Source: Luteipulveratus halotolerans | GTDB lineage: Bacteria; Actinomycetota; Actinomycetes; Actinomycetales; Dermatophilaceae | Reading direction: 5' to 3' | DNA length: 64,000 nt | Assembly: GCF_001247745.1 (NCBI RefSeq) | Contig: NZ_LAIR01000002.1 | Location: forward strand, 1,302,001 to 1,366,000 | Part shown: piece by piece, positions 7,547 through 17,193 of the stretch | Numbering within the stretch: position 1 is the stretch's first letter | Layout: the number at the start of each line of letters is the position of its first letter | The notes under the pieces: generated by a model | Seen by the model: only the letters and a program-made list of their open reading frames with translations | Told to the model about the DNA's origin: nothing | Database searches by the model: none | Position numbers and translations under genes: made by a program

Positions 7547-9153
7547 CACGACTCCTGGAGGCCGGGCGGGTCGGGCACCTCGGTCACCGTGAGGTAGGGC
7601 AGCGGATGCATGATCTTGGCGACCTGCGGCGCGAACGCCGGTGACTCGCACAGGATCTCGCGCGCCGGTCCGTGGCCGATCAGCTCACCGTCGGCGATGA
7701 GTACGACGTCGTCGGCCACCTCGGCAGCCATCTCGACGTCGTGCGTGGCCATGAGCACCGTGCGGCCCTCGGCTGCGAGGTCGCGGACGACGGCTCCGAG
7801 CCGTTCCTTGGCGGTGTAGTCCAGTCCGCGGGTCGGCTCGTCGAGGAGGACGACCGCAGGTGCGCCTGTGAGGACCACCGCGAGCGCGAGCAGAACGCGT
7901 CCGCCCTCGGACAGGTCACGCGGGTGCTGGTCGGCGGACAGGTGCGGGGCGAGCCGGTGCAGGAGCGCTGCGCAGGTGCCCGCAGGTCGGGAGAAGTCGT
8001 CGTCGGCAGCGGAGCACTCGCGTCCGACGCTGTCGTGGTAGAGCAAGGACGCGGCGTCCTGGGGGACGAGCCCGACGTGGTGGATCAGGCGGCGTGGCGG
8101 CGTACGAGTGGGGTCCGCACCGTCGACCCGCGCAGTGCCTGATGTCGGTGAGACGACGCCTGCGAGGCAGCCCAGGAGCGTCGACTTGCCGGCCCCGTTG
8201 CGTCCCATGAGCGCCGTCACTCGACCTGGCGGCAGTGCCAGGTCGACCTCGCCGAGCACGGTCGTGCCCCGTCGGCGGACGTGAAGACGACGAGTCGTGA
8301 CGAGGGGGTCCGCTGCCGTGGGCCCGACCGGATCCGTGGGCGACGGCAGGCTCGCCCGAAGCGGCTCGGCTCGTCGCCGGGCGTCGCGGATCGACAGGGG
8401 GAGCGGAGCCCAGCGCTGCTGGCGGCCGAGGCGGACCACAGGTGGCGCGATGGTGGACTGCGCCATCGCCTCGGCCGGGTCGAGCAGGGGCGACAGGACA
8501 CCGTCCGTCACCAGCAGCACGCTGTCGGCGTGGTGCACGACGCGTTCGAGTCGGTGCTCGGCGAGCACGACGGTCACGCCGAGGTCGTGCACGAGCCGGT
8601 GGACGGCGGCGAGGACGTCCTCGGCGGAGACGGGGTCGAGCGAGGAGGTCGGCTCGTCGAGGACGAGTACACGTGGCCCTGCAGCGAGTACGGACGCGAC
8701 GGCGACCCGCTGCTGCTGCCCACCGCTGAGCTCGCGCAGCGGTCGGTCGCGCAGGTCAGCGACGCCGAGGACGTCCAGGCTCTCCTCCACCCGTCGACGC
8801 ATCGCCGTCGGACGCAGTCCCATCGTCTCCATGCCGTAGGCGATCTCCTCCTCGACGGTCTCGGTGACGAAACCCGCGGCTGGGTCCTGCCCGGCGAACC
8901 CGACCACCGAGGCGAGGTCGCGGGGGCGGTGGTCCCGGGTGTCACGTCCGTCGACGACGACGCGGCCCTGCAGGTGGCCTCCGGTGAAGTGGGGGACGAG
9001 CCCGTTGAGCGAGCGCAGCAGTGTCGACTTGCCGCTGCCGGTCGGTCCGACCACGACGACCAGGTCGCCTTCGGGCACCCGGACGCGACCGGTGCTCAGA
9101 TGGGGTCGGGGCGCGTCGTCGTACGTCACCCGCACGTCGTCGAGCTCGATCAT
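7546..9153 (-). CDS. ECF transporter fused ATPase (A and A' in one chain)
   Basis: This 535-residue protein carries two ABC ATPase domains that drive an ECF importer. Domain 1 has Walker A GPTGSGKST near 36-44, the signature LSGGQQQR and Walker B VLVLDEPTS. Domain 2 has GRNGAGKST, the Q-loop GLVPQDAASLL and Walker B VVLLDEPTRGLD, but its signature reads DLSEGGRV instead of LSGGxxxR. The ATG at 9153 overlaps the stop of the EcfT gene. Such A-A' fusions are usual in actinobacterial ECF systems. The weakened second signature suggests the two sites are not equivalent. Confidence 0.9.
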   Translation of the reverse strand: MIELDDVRVTYDDAPRPHLSTGRVRVPEGDLVVVVGPTGSGKSTLLRSLNGLVPHFTGGHLQGRVVVDGRDTRDHRPRDLASVVGFAGQDPAAGFVTETVEEEIAYGMETMGLRPTAMRRRVEESLDVLGVADLRDRPLRELSGGQQQRVAVASVLAAGPRVLVLDEPTSSLDPVSAEDVLAAVHRLVHDLGVTVVLAEHRLERVVHHADSVLLVTDGVLSPLLDPAEAMAQSTIAPPVVRLGRQQRWAPLPLSIRDARRRAEPLRASLPSPTDPVGPTAADPLVTTRRLHVRRRGTTVLGEVDLALPPGRVTALMGRNGAGKSTLLGCLAGVVSPTSGTARVDGADPTRTPPRRLIHHVGLVPQDAASLLYHDSVGRECSAADDDFSRPAGTCAALLHRLAPHLSADQHPRDLSEGGRVLLALAVVLTGAPAVVLLDEPTRGLDYTAKERLGAVVRDLAAEGRTVLMATHDVEMAAEVADDVVLIADGELIGHGPAREILCESPAFAPQVAKIMHPLPYLTVTEVPDPPGLQES

Positions 9154-10271
9154 GAGGCCGCCTCCGACGCGCGGTCCTCCAGCGCTGCACGGCGTGGCGG
9201 GCGAGGGGCCAGCGCGCCGGCCAGCAGCGGCACCAGGAGCGCGATGAGCAGCGTGGTGGACACCACCGGCCACGTCGCCGGTACCTGCGGCGGAGTGATC
9301 CCGGCGCTGCCGCGCGCGCCGACGACGAACACTGCCGTCGTGGCGACACCGGCGCTCGCGACCACCAGCGTCTCGGGCAGCCTCCACGGGTCACGGCGGT
9401 AGGGCGTACGGCGGTCGCGTCGGCTGCCGGTCAGCAGCGCGGCGCCGGCGCACAGGCAGCCGAGCAGCAGCACGGGCAGCCCGAGAGCGGTGGGCGTCGA
9501 GGCGTCGAGCAGGCCGTAGACACCGACGAGCACGCCGACGAGCCCGACCATCGTCAGCGCCACCGAACGCCGGTGCGCGGCGCGACCGAGAGTCATGCGA
9601 CCGTAGCCGCGCGACTCCATCGACGCCGCGAGCGACAGCGAACGCTCCAACGAGCTCTCGAGCACGGGGACGACGAGGCGAGACATCTCACGGATGCCGT
9701 TGCCGCTGTGACCGCGCAGCCGACGCGCCGTGCGGATGCGGGCCGCGTCATCGGCCAGCGCCGGCACGTACGTGAGGGCGACCACGACAGCCGTGCCGAC
9801 GTCGTACAGCGTCGCGGGGACGTAGCGCAGGAGGCGACGCGGGTCGGCGAGCACGTTGCAGGCACCGACGCACACGAGGATCGTCGCGAGCTGGAGCCCG
9901 TGGTACGCCGCGTCGAGAAGACCCTCGAGCTGGACGGGTCCGCCGAGGCGTACGCCGGCGAGCCAGTCGGGCAGCGGGACCTCCGGGAGCGTGAGCAGCG
10001 TCGTCCGACCGCCGACGCCGCTGCCGAGCAGCACCGTCATCACCACACGGATGACGATCGCGACCAGCGCGATGGTGAGGAACACCCCGAGCGTGCCGCT
10101 CGCGCCGGTCTCGCGGCGCAGCAGCACCACCCAGCCGACGACGGCGAGCAGCACCAGCAGGTAGACGGGGTTGGTCGTGCGGGACGCGGCCGCGGCCAGC
10201 AGCAGACCCCAGACCCACCACGCCGCTGGGTGCAGCAGACGCGGTCGGGACAGCAGGTCGGCCGGACTCAC
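9150..10271 (-). CDS. ECF transporter transmembrane T component
   Basis: This 373-residue membrane protein couples the ATPase to the S component. Hydrophobic segments cluster near the N-terminus and in the middle. The two short Arg-containing coupling motifs are visible as TARRLRG and AASMESRGYG, as in CbiQ/EcfT proteins. After these, the chain continues for about 150 residues with extra membrane segments, making it longer than a typical EcfT of roughly 260 residues. It lies 18 bp after the SCO2322-like gene and overlaps the A-A' gene by 4 nt. Confidence 0.88.
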   Translation of the reverse strand: MSPADLLSRPRLLHPAAWWVWGLLLAAAASRTTNPVYLLVLLAVVGWVVLLRRETGASGTLGVFLTIALVAIVIRVVMTVLLGSGVGGRTTLLTLPEVPLPDWLAGVRLGGPVQLEGLLDAAYHGLQLATILVCVGACNVLADPRRLLRYVPATLYDVGTAVVVALTYVPALADDAARIRTARRLRGHSGNGIREMSRLVVPVLESSLERSLSLAASMESRGYGRMTLGRAAHRRSVALTMVGLVGVLVGVYGLLDASTPTALGLPVLLLGCLCAGAALLTGSRRDRRTPYRRDPWRLPETLVVASAGVATTAVFVVGARGSAGITPPQVPATWPVVSTTLLIALLVPLLAGALAPRPPRRAALEDRASEAAS

Positions 10272-10289
10272 GACAGGACGGTCGACGCC

Positions 10290-10979
10290 TCAGGCGGACT
10301 CGGTACGCCGCCGACGCACGAGGGTCAGCGCGGCACCGGCGAGCAGCAGGACGAGCACCGCGCCACCGATCAGGAGCGGGGTGCGGTTGCTGGAGTCGTC
10401 GGACGACGAGGCGGCGTCGGTGCTGATCGCGATCTTGTCGTCGGCGGCCTTGGCCGCCGCGCTGACGTTCTTGACCTCGCCGCTGCACCCGGACGCCGGC
10501 CAGCTGTCGACACCGCAGACCTGAGCCTTCTCGGTGCGCACAGTGGCGACGGCCGACAGCACGTCGGCGCCGGTGGCGTTGGTCGGGACCTGAGCGCAGG
10601 CCGCCTTGGGCTGGGGCGGGGTGCCCGACTCGGCATCCGCGGCCCGGCCGTAGTCGAGGACCACCGCGACCCGCTTCGTACCGTCCTTGGCCGGGGTGTC
10701 CTTGCAGGCGGCCTCGAAGGTGACCACGCCACGCGGGGTACGGGTGTCGGTCTCGCCGGCGACGGCGAAACGCCAGCCCTCCACCGAGCCGTCAGCCGGA
10801 CGGGTCTGAGCAGCGCCCTTGGGGGAGAAGGACCACGTCGTGCCCTTGAGCTGGTAGTAGCCCCAGTAGCGGTACGCAGCCGCGGACGCCGTCGGCGCGC
10901 TCAGCAGCCCGAGCAGCACCGCAAGGGCAGCGGCGGCCGCGAGCACGGGCACCGCACGGGTGAGGGGACGAACGGTCAT
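10290..10979 (-). CDS. SCO2322-like anchored extracellular protein
   Basis: This 229-residue protein has a clear signal peptide (hydrophobic core LAAAAALAVLLGLL, cleavage after SASA or nearby). The exported domain starts AAYRYWGYYQLKG and contains several cysteines. A C-terminal membrane anchor (LLIGGAVLVLLLAGAALTLV) is followed by RRRR. The architecture resembles a sortase-less cell-surface anchor. It matches, from memory, the SCO2322 family found beside actinobacterial ECF transporters. It is the first gene after the cobalamin riboswitch, so a role in capturing or handing over corrinoid is plausible but unproven. AGGAGG precedes the ATG. Confidence 0.8.
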   Translation of the reverse strand: MTVRPLTRAVPVLAAAAALAVLLGLLSAPTASAAAYRYWGYYQLKGTTWSFSPKGAAQTRPADGSVEGWRFAVAGETDTRTPRGVVTFEAACKDTPAKDGTKRVAVVLDYGRAADAESGTPPQPKAACAQVPTNATGADVLSAVATVRTEKAQVCGVDSWPASGCSGEVKNVSAAAKAADDKIAISTDAASSSDDSSNRTPLLIGGAVLVLLLAGAALTLVRRRRTESA

Positions 10980-10988
10980 GATGAGCCT

Positions 10989-11011
10989 CCTGCCGGATCG
11001 AGGGCGGCAGG
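10989..11011 (-). promoter_or_regulatory. Hairpin sequestering the ribosome binding site after the riboswitch
   Basis: On the transcript, CCTGCC pairs with GGCAGG 11 nt later, and GGCAGG runs directly into the AGGAGG ribosome binding site. Ligand-driven formation of this stem would block translation, the usual control mode for actinobacterial cobalamin riboswitches. Confidence 0.55.
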
Positions 11012-11200
11012 AGAGACCGAGGTCTCAGGGGCCGGCTCGTCCGCACTCCGCGACGGATCTTCGATGGAGCCGAGCCTGACGGGAGGTGCTCCGGCTCGCG
11101 CGGTGAGGCGCACACGGTTGCGGGTCAGCGCCGGCGTCTCACCGGCTTTCCCTCGTCCGACAGGTGTTCGGTGGCTGAACGGTCCCACTCGCCCCTGCGA
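11012..11200 (-). ncRNA. Cobalamin riboswitch
   Basis: On the minus strand the conserved cobalamin aptamer core is plain at 11111-11160: GGGAAAGCCGGTG, then GACGCCGG, GCTGACCCGCAACCGTG. These correspond to the family pattern GGGAAxxCCGGTG...CCGG...CxGxCCCGCAACxGT. Downstream, GAAGATCCGTCGC and CTGAGACCTC resemble the distal B12-box region. The outer limits are approximate. It sits 5' of the SCO2322-like gene, the ECF genes, cobU and cobS. High adenosylcobalamin is therefore expected to switch the whole leftward operon off. Confidence 0.88.
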
Positions 11201-11446
11201 TTGTCAAAGTCCCGCAGGTCCGTCAAGAAGGCCCGATGTTGACCGCGGCGCTGGTTCGCATCTCCCTTGACGAGACGCGCAGACCGCAAGTTCTGGAGTT
11301 CTTTCGACCGGTGTGCGAAAGTGGCGGCAGCCGCGGATGACCCCGCCTCGACCGATCGCCACACCAGGCAGCCCACCGGTCCCGACTCCTTCCCGGAGTC
11401 GCGCACGCCTGCCATCTGCTCGATCTGCTTCCCGAGGTGATCTGCC
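11201..11446. other. Intergenic region upstream of riboswitch and malic enzyme
   Basis: No gene is supported here. On the minus strand TTGACG (11222-11227) is followed about 15 nt later by GACAAT, a weak candidate promoter for the riboswitch transcript. On the plus strand nothing is recognised until the GAGGTG ribosome binding site of the malic enzyme gene. Confidence 0.4.
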
Positions 11447-12604
<1,158 letters not shown>

Positions 12605-12621
12605 GCCGGGCCACAGCACGA

Positions 12622-12667
12622 CGAAGGCGCCGTACGCCGGAGATGCTCCGCGCGTACGGCGCCTTCG
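12622..12667. terminator. Hairpin after malic enzyme gene
   Basis: CGAAGGCGCCGTACG pairs with CGTACGGCGCCTTCG across a 16 nt loop between convergent genes. It is probably a bidirectional terminator. It includes two copies of the CGTACG word discussed in the findings. Confidence 0.75.
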
Positions 12668-12682
12668 TGCCGTTCGGTGGGT

Positions 12683-13300
12683 TCAGGCCTTGCGGCCACC
12701 ACCGAGGAGATCGCCGAGGATGCCGCCGAGGCCGCCCGCGCCGGACTGCCCGCCGCCCTGCTGACCACCGCCGATCAGGTCGCCGAGGATGTCACCGAGG
12801 CCGCCACCACCCTGCTGGGGCGCCGGCGCCTGCTGGTCCTGCGGCGCGGGCGTCTGCTGCGGTGCGGGCGTCGGGGTCTGCGGCGCCGGCTGCTGACCGC
12901 CGGCGGTCCCGCCCTTGAGGATCTTGTTGGACAGGTACGACAGGACGATCGGCGCGAGGATCGGCAGCAGCTTCTTGATCAGGTCGTTGCCACCCGCGCC
13001 GCCGATGCCGCCGAGCTGGTTGACCACCGCGTCGCGGTTGGCGCCGAACACGTGGTTGACGATCGTGTCGCCCTCAGCCGGGTCGACCTGGTCGGGAGCG
13101 GGGATGCCGCCCTGGTGCTGACCGAGAGCCTCGGTGAGCGACGCTGCGCCGCCCTCGTCCTGGGCATTGGCCTGCATACCACTCAGCAGGGCGGGAACGG
13201 CCTGCTCGACGGCACCACGCGTTGCCTGCTCGTCCGCGCCGACCTGCTGGGCCAGCTGGTTGATCGGAACCTGCGCGAGAATGTCCTCGACTGCACTCAT
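12683..13300 (-). CDS. DUF937 family protein with Gly/Gln/Pro-rich tail
   Basis: This 205-residue protein has no signal peptide. Residues about 1-110 form the DUF937 region (DILAQVPINQLAQQVGADEQ..., then DLIKKLLPILAPIVLSYLSNKIL). The tail is low complexity: a Pro/Gln linker and repeated GGLGDILGDLIGGG / GGLGGILGDLLGGG units. DUF937 is related in layout to bacterial YidB-like proteins of unknown role. The start at 13300 has GAGGA 5 nt upstream; a start 4 codons earlier is possible. Confidence 0.85.
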   Translation of the reverse strand: MSAVEDILAQVPINQLAQQVGADEQATRGAVEQAVPALLSGMQANAQDEGGAASLTEALGQHQGGIPAPDQVDPAEGDTIVNHVFGANRDAVVNQLGGIGGAGGNDLIKKLLPILAPIVLSYLSNKILKGGTAGGQQPAPQTPTPAPQQTPAPQDQQAPAPQQGGGGLGDILGDLIGGGQQGGGQSGAGGLGGILGDLLGGGRKA

Positions 13301-13401
13301 CACGGTCCTCACTCACGTGGTCGGCCCGGTGCCGACCGTGAGCCCCCACAGTAGGGACAGGTGTCGGCCACGTCACCCGGCGCGCGGCGTACGCCGATCG
13401 C

Positions 13402-14094
13402 TCAGCTCAGCTGCGCGTCGTGCACCAGGATCGCGACCTGCACCCGGTTGGCGGCATCGAGCTTGGTGAGGAGCCTCGACACGTGGGCCTTCACGGTCGG
13501 CACGCTCATGTAGAGCTGTTGGCTGATCTGGGCGTTGGACAGCCCCTGGCCGACGGCGACCGCGACCTCGTGCTCGCGCTCGGTGAGCACGGCGAGCCGC
13601 TGTCGGGCGCGCTCGGGGCGCGAGGTGTCGCCGCCGTTGCTGATGCGCGCCATCAGCGAGGCGGTGACCTGCGGCGAGAGGATCGGTTCACCGTCGGCCA
13701 CAGCCCGCACCGCCGCGACGAGCCGCTCCGGCGGGGTGTCCTTGAGCAGGAATCCCGAGGCGCCGACGCGGACGGCCTGGACCACCATGTCGTCGGTGTC
13801 GAAGGTCGTCAGGACGATGACGCGCAGGTCGTCGCCGTGCTCGGCCACGAGGCGCTCGGTCGCGGCGATGCCGTCCATCCGTGGCATCCGGATGTCCATC
13901 AGGACGACGTCGGGCGCGCTCTCGCTCGCGGCGCTCAAGGCGTCCTCGCCGTTGCCTGCCTCGCCGACCACCTCGATGTCCGGAGCGCCGCCGAGGATCA
14001 TCCGCAGCCCTGCCCTGACGAGTCCGTCGTCGTCGACGAGGAGGACACGGGTCACGGTGGAGCGGGCGTCGTTCACGTCGACCACGGTAGCCAC
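13402..14094 (-). CDS. NarL/LuxR-type response regulator
   Basis: This 230-residue protein is a DNA-binding response regulator. The receiver domain (about 15-135) has VDDD at 20-23, the phospho-acceptor Asp67 in VLMDIRMPRMDG, and LLKDTPPERL with the conserved Lys. The C-terminal LuxR helix-turn-helix contains LTEREHEV and SNAQISQQLYMSVPTVKAHVSRLLTKL. It overlaps the histidine kinase gene by 22 nt, so the two form one two-component system. Linked ABC exporter genes upstream are the likeliest target. Confidence 0.95.
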   Translation of the reverse strand: MATVVDVNDARSTVTRVLLVDDDGLVRAGLRMILGGAPDIEVVGEAGNGEDALSAASESAPDVVLMDIRMPRMDGIAATERLVAEHGDDLRVIVLTTFDTDDMVVQAVRVGASGFLLKDTPPERLVAAVRAVADGEPILSPQVTASLMARISNGGDTSRPERARQRLAVLTEREHEVAVAVGQGLSNAQISQQLYMSVPTVKAHVSRLLTKLDAANRVQVAILVHDAQLS

Positions 14095-15251
14095 GCGCTG
14101 AGAGTGAAGTCCTGCTTGCGGTCGACGCCATAGCGCAGCTCGCCCCCGGAGAGCACCGCTCTCTCAGTCAGGCCGAGCAGCCCGAGACCGGCACCGGGGA
14201 CGGCGGTCGCGGTGTCCTCGTGGGGTACGGGATTGGTCACCTCGAGCGAGAGCCGGTCACCTGCCTCACCGTGCACCGCGATGGTCACCGGCTGGCCCGG
14301 CGCATGCTTGCGAGCATTGGTGAGACCCTCCTGGATGATGCGAAATGCATTACGGGACAACACTTCTGGCATGGAGGCGACATCGGCGGCGAGGTCGAGT
14401 CGTACGTCGGTGCCCGCCATCCGGGCGGCATCGATCAGATCGGGCAAGTCGCCGAGGATCGGCTGTGGCGCCTCGGGCCGGGCGTCGTCCTGGTCAGTGG
14501 CGCGCAGGACGCCGAGCACCTCGCGCAGCTCGGTGAGCGCAGTGTGAGCGTTGCTCTGGATCACGGCTGCTGCCTCTCGTACCTCGTCGCGGCTGAGGTC
14601 CTCCCGATAGGTCAGAGCGCCAGAGTGCATCGCCACCAACGAGATCCGGTGCGCGAGGACGTCGTGCATCTCGCGCGCGATGCGGGCACGCTCGGCGACC
14701 TTGGACTGCGCAACCCGCAGCGACTGCTCCCGCTCGGCGGTCTCGACGCGTTCGCGCAGCCCGGCGACGAGCTCTCGTCGGGCGCCGATCGCGAGGCCCG
14801 CTGCGATGCAGAACGCGCTGGCGAGCACCGCGAACACCAGGTTGGTGAGCCGGTCGGTGAACGTGTCGTCGCTGGGGAAGATGACGGCGAAGACGATGCC
14901 CGCGACCGTCCAGATCACGCCGGTGGGGACGATCTGCCGCCAGTTGCGGTGCGTGCACAGCGAGATCATGGCGATGCCGCCCGCACCGACCGGGCTGAGG
15001 GCGAACGCCGAGATGACGGCGAGGACCGTCGCCACCGCCCACGGCCACCGCCGGCGGTACAGCAGCACGACGAGGCTGAGCGCACCGAGCGCGAGGTCGA
15101 CGAACGGCCACAGGTCGCCGTCCTGGTAGAACCGCGTCCTGCCCTCGGCCATGACTCCGAGCCAGGCGATCACTCCGCAGAACCCGCCGAGGCCGAGGCG
15201 CCACACCTCGCCCCACACGCGGCGGCGTCGACTCATCGGCAGGACTGACAC
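14073..15251 (-). CDS. Sensor histidine kinase, HisKA_3 family
   Basis: This 392-residue kinase has an N-terminal membrane domain with about five helices (residues 20-155) and no large extracellular sensor. A coiled segment leads to the dimerisation box AERARIAREMHDVLAHRIS with phospho-acceptor His196. The ATPase has NAFRIIQEGLTNARKHA (N box) and GAGLGLLGLTERA (G box). The GTG start at 15251 lies 6 nt after a TAGCCT hexamer, which suggests a leaderless transcript. It pairs with the downstream response regulator and diverges from an ABC exporter. Confidence 0.94.
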   Translation of the reverse strand: MSVLPMSRRRRVWGEVWRLGLGGFCGVIAWLGVMAEGRTRFYQDGDLWPFVDLALGALSLVVLLYRRRWPWAVATVLAVISAFALSPVGAGGIAMISLCTHRNWRQIVPTGVIWTVAGIVFAVIFPSDDTFTDRLTNLVFAVLASAFCIAAGLAIGARRELVAGLRERVETAEREQSLRVAQSKVAERARIAREMHDVLAHRISLVAMHSGALTYREDLSRDEVREAAAVIQSNAHTALTELREVLGVLRATDQDDARPEAPQPILGDLPDLIDAARMAGTDVRLDLAADVASMPEVLSRNAFRIIQEGLTNARKHAPGQPVTIAVHGEAGDRLSLEVTNPVPHEDTATAVPGAGLGLLGLTERAVLSGGELRYGVDRKQDFTLSAWLPWST

Positions 15252-15257
15252 GCCCTG

Positions 15258-15263
15258 AGGCTA
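15258..15263 (-). promoter_or_regulatory. -10-like TAGCCT of the kinase gene
   Basis: TAGCCT, 6 nt spacer, then GTG: leaderless geometry for the histidine kinase gene. Confidence 0.55.
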
Positions 15264-15396
15264 CGACGGCTGCGGGGCCGGGTCGCCGTCGTTCGACCGA
15301 GGGTGGACCAAGGGCAGCCAGGTCGCGACGAAAGTCTGCCCTGTCCCCGACCCGCGGCCGATGCGCTCGGAGGAGTCGATCAGCAGGCTGGTGGTC

Positions 15397-16293
15397 ATGA
15401 TTTCGGTAGAGAACCTGACGAAGCGCTATGGCGGGTACACCGCCGTGGACGATGTGAGCTTCGCTGTCCGTCCGGGGGCCGTGACCGGGTTCCTCGGACC
15501 GAACGGCGCCGGCAAGTCGACGTGCATGCGGATGATGTGCGGGCTCACCCCGCCGACCTCGGGCACGGCCACCGTGCTGGGCAAGCCGTACGCCGCCCTG
15601 CCCAACCCCGGACGTCACGTCGGCGTCCTGCTCGACGCCTCGGCGCAGCACGCCGGGCGTACCGGCCGCGAGGTGCTGACGCTCGGCGCGATGGTGATGG
15701 GCATCGACCGCAGCCGGGTGGACGAGATGCTCGACCTGGTCGGGCTCTCGGAGTCCGAGGCGAGCCGACGCATCCGCAACTACTCGCTGGGGATGAGGCA
15801 GCGGCTCGGCATCGCGCACGCGCTGCTCGGTGACCCGCAGGTGCTGATCCTGGACGAGCCGGCGAACGGACTCGACCCGGCGGGCATCCGCTGGATGCGC
15901 GGCCTGCTGCGTGGGTACGCCGACGAGGGCGGCGCCGTGCTGCTGTCCTCTCACCTGCTGCACGAGATCGAGGTCGTCGCCGACGAGCTCGTCGTCATCG
16001 GGCGCGGCAGCATCGTCGCCCAGGGCACCAAGGCCGAGCTCATGGCGGCCTCCGGTACGACGGTGCGCACCACCGACGACGCCGCCTTCGCCGGGCTGCT
16101 CCAGCAGGCCGGACTGGGCGTGACCCCGACGGCATCCGGGCTGCAGGTCGAGGCGGATCCGCTCGCGATCGGTCAGGTCGCCGCCCGCCACGGCGTCGTC
16201 CTCACCGAGCTGCGTCAGGCGAGCTCAGCCGGGCTCGAGGAGATGTTCCTCCAGCTCACCGCCTACGACGCACGTGAGGAGGTGGCGGCATGA
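15397..16293 (+). CDS. ABC exporter ATP-binding protein
   Basis: This 298-residue ATPase has Walker A GPNGAGKST, signature YSLGMRQR and Walker B VLILDEPANGLDP, followed by the switch His in SSHLLHEIE. The C-terminal 80 residues form the extra domain seen in drug or bacteriocin exporters. The ATG at 15397 gives the usual ISVENLTKRYGG beginning; an ATG 12 codons earlier is an alternative. Its stop overlaps the permease start. It diverges from the two-component genes, so it is probably controlled by them. Confidence 0.92.
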   Translation: MISVENLTKRYGGYTAVDDVSFAVRPGAVTGFLGPNGAGKSTCMRMMCGLTPPTSGTATVLGKPYAALPNPGRHVGVLLDASAQHAGRTGREVLTLGAMVMGIDRSRVDEMLDLVGLSESEASRRIRNYSLGMRQRLGIAHALLGDPQVLILDEPANGLDPAGIRWMRGLLRGYADEGGAVLLSSHLLHEIEVVADELVVIGRGSIVAQGTKAELMAASGTTVRTTDDAAFAGLLQQAGLGVTPTASGLQVEADPLAIGQVAARHGVVLTELRQASSAGLEEMFLQLTAYDAREEVAA

Positions 16294-17105
16294 GCACGGT
16301 CGAGCCCGCAGCGCCCGCGCGGGCCGGAGGCGTTCGGCTGCCGTCGCGCCTGGCGCCGCCGGAGGCCGGCGGAGTGCCGTTCGGCCGGCTGGTCGCCGTC
16401 GAGCTGCGCAAGCTCGTCGACACCCGGGCCGGACGCTGGCTGCTCATCGGCATCGGCGCCCTCACGGCTCTCGTCGTCGGCATCGTCTTCTTCGCCGGCA
16501 GCGCGACGGACGGCAAGGACTTCGCAGACTTCGTCAGCGCGACCGTGATCCCGCAGAACATCCTGCTGCCGATCCTCGGCATCCTGGCGGTGACGTCCGA
16601 GTGGTCACAGCGGACGGGCCTGGTGACGTTTACGCTCGAGCCGCACCGGGCCCGAGCAGGTTGGTCCAAGCTGGTCGCCGCCGTCATCCTCGGCCTCGCC
16701 GTCGTCGTCGCCGCACTCGTCCTCGCCGCCGTGGCGACCGCCCTGTGCCAGGTCGTCCGTGGCAGCGACCCGTCGTGGGTCGAGTGGAAGCCACTGACCG
16801 GGGTCCTGCTGGGTCAGGTCTTCGTGGTCCTGCAGGGCGTGGCGTTCGGCATGATCCTGCGCAACACCCCGGCCGCAGTCGTCGCCTACCTCGTCCTCCC
16901 GACGCTGTGGTCGGTGCTGGGCGAGTCCGTCAGCTGGCTCAAGGACGCCGCGACGTGGCTCGACATCAACCAGGCCCTGCAGCCGATGTTCGACGGCACG
17001 ATCCACGGCGACCAGTGGGCCAAGGTCGGCGTCGCCGGCCTGGTCTGGGTCGTGGTCCCGTTGCTGGTCGGCATGTGGCTGCTGCGTCGTAGCGAGGTGA
17101 AGTAG
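16290..17105 (+). CDS. ABC-2 type permease
   Basis: This 271-residue membrane protein has about six hydrophobic segments (first: WLLIGIGALTALVVGIVFF). The VAVELRKLVDTRAGR motif before the first helix is typical of ABC-2 permeases. It overlaps the ATPase gene by 4 nt, so the pair forms an exporter of unknown substrate. A perfect-stem hairpin follows the stop. Confidence 0.88.
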   Translation: MSTVEPAAPARAGGVRLPSRLAPPEAGGVPFGRLVAVELRKLVDTRAGRWLLIGIGALTALVVGIVFFAGSATDGKDFADFVSATVIPQNILLPILGILAVTSEWSQRTGLVTFTLEPHRARAGWSKLVAAVILGLAVVVAALVLAAVATALCQVVRGSDPSWVEWKPLTGVLLGQVFVVLQGVAFGMILRNTPAAVVAYLVLPTLWSVLGESVSWLKDAATWLDINQALQPMFDGTIHGDQWAKVGVAGLVWVVVPLLVGMWLLRRSEVK

Positions 17106-17120
17106 CACCTCGCCCGCAGT

Positions 17121-17169
17121 CACGCGTGAGCCGGTGGGAACCTCGGGGGATCCCACCGGCTCACGCGTG
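17121..17169. terminator. Perfect 19-bp hairpin
   Basis: CACGCGTGAGCCGGTGGGA and its exact complement flank an 11 nt loop just after the ABC permease gene. It is a strong terminator candidate without a T-tract. Confidence 0.8.
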
Positions 17170-17181
17170 CCGGGGTCGGCC

Positions 17182-17187
17182 TAGGGT
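17182..17187 (+). promoter_or_regulatory. -10-like TAGGGT of the 71-aa protein gene
   Basis: TAGGGT, 6 nt, then ATG at 17194: leaderless geometry. Confidence 0.6.
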
Positions 17188-17193
17188 GAGGCC

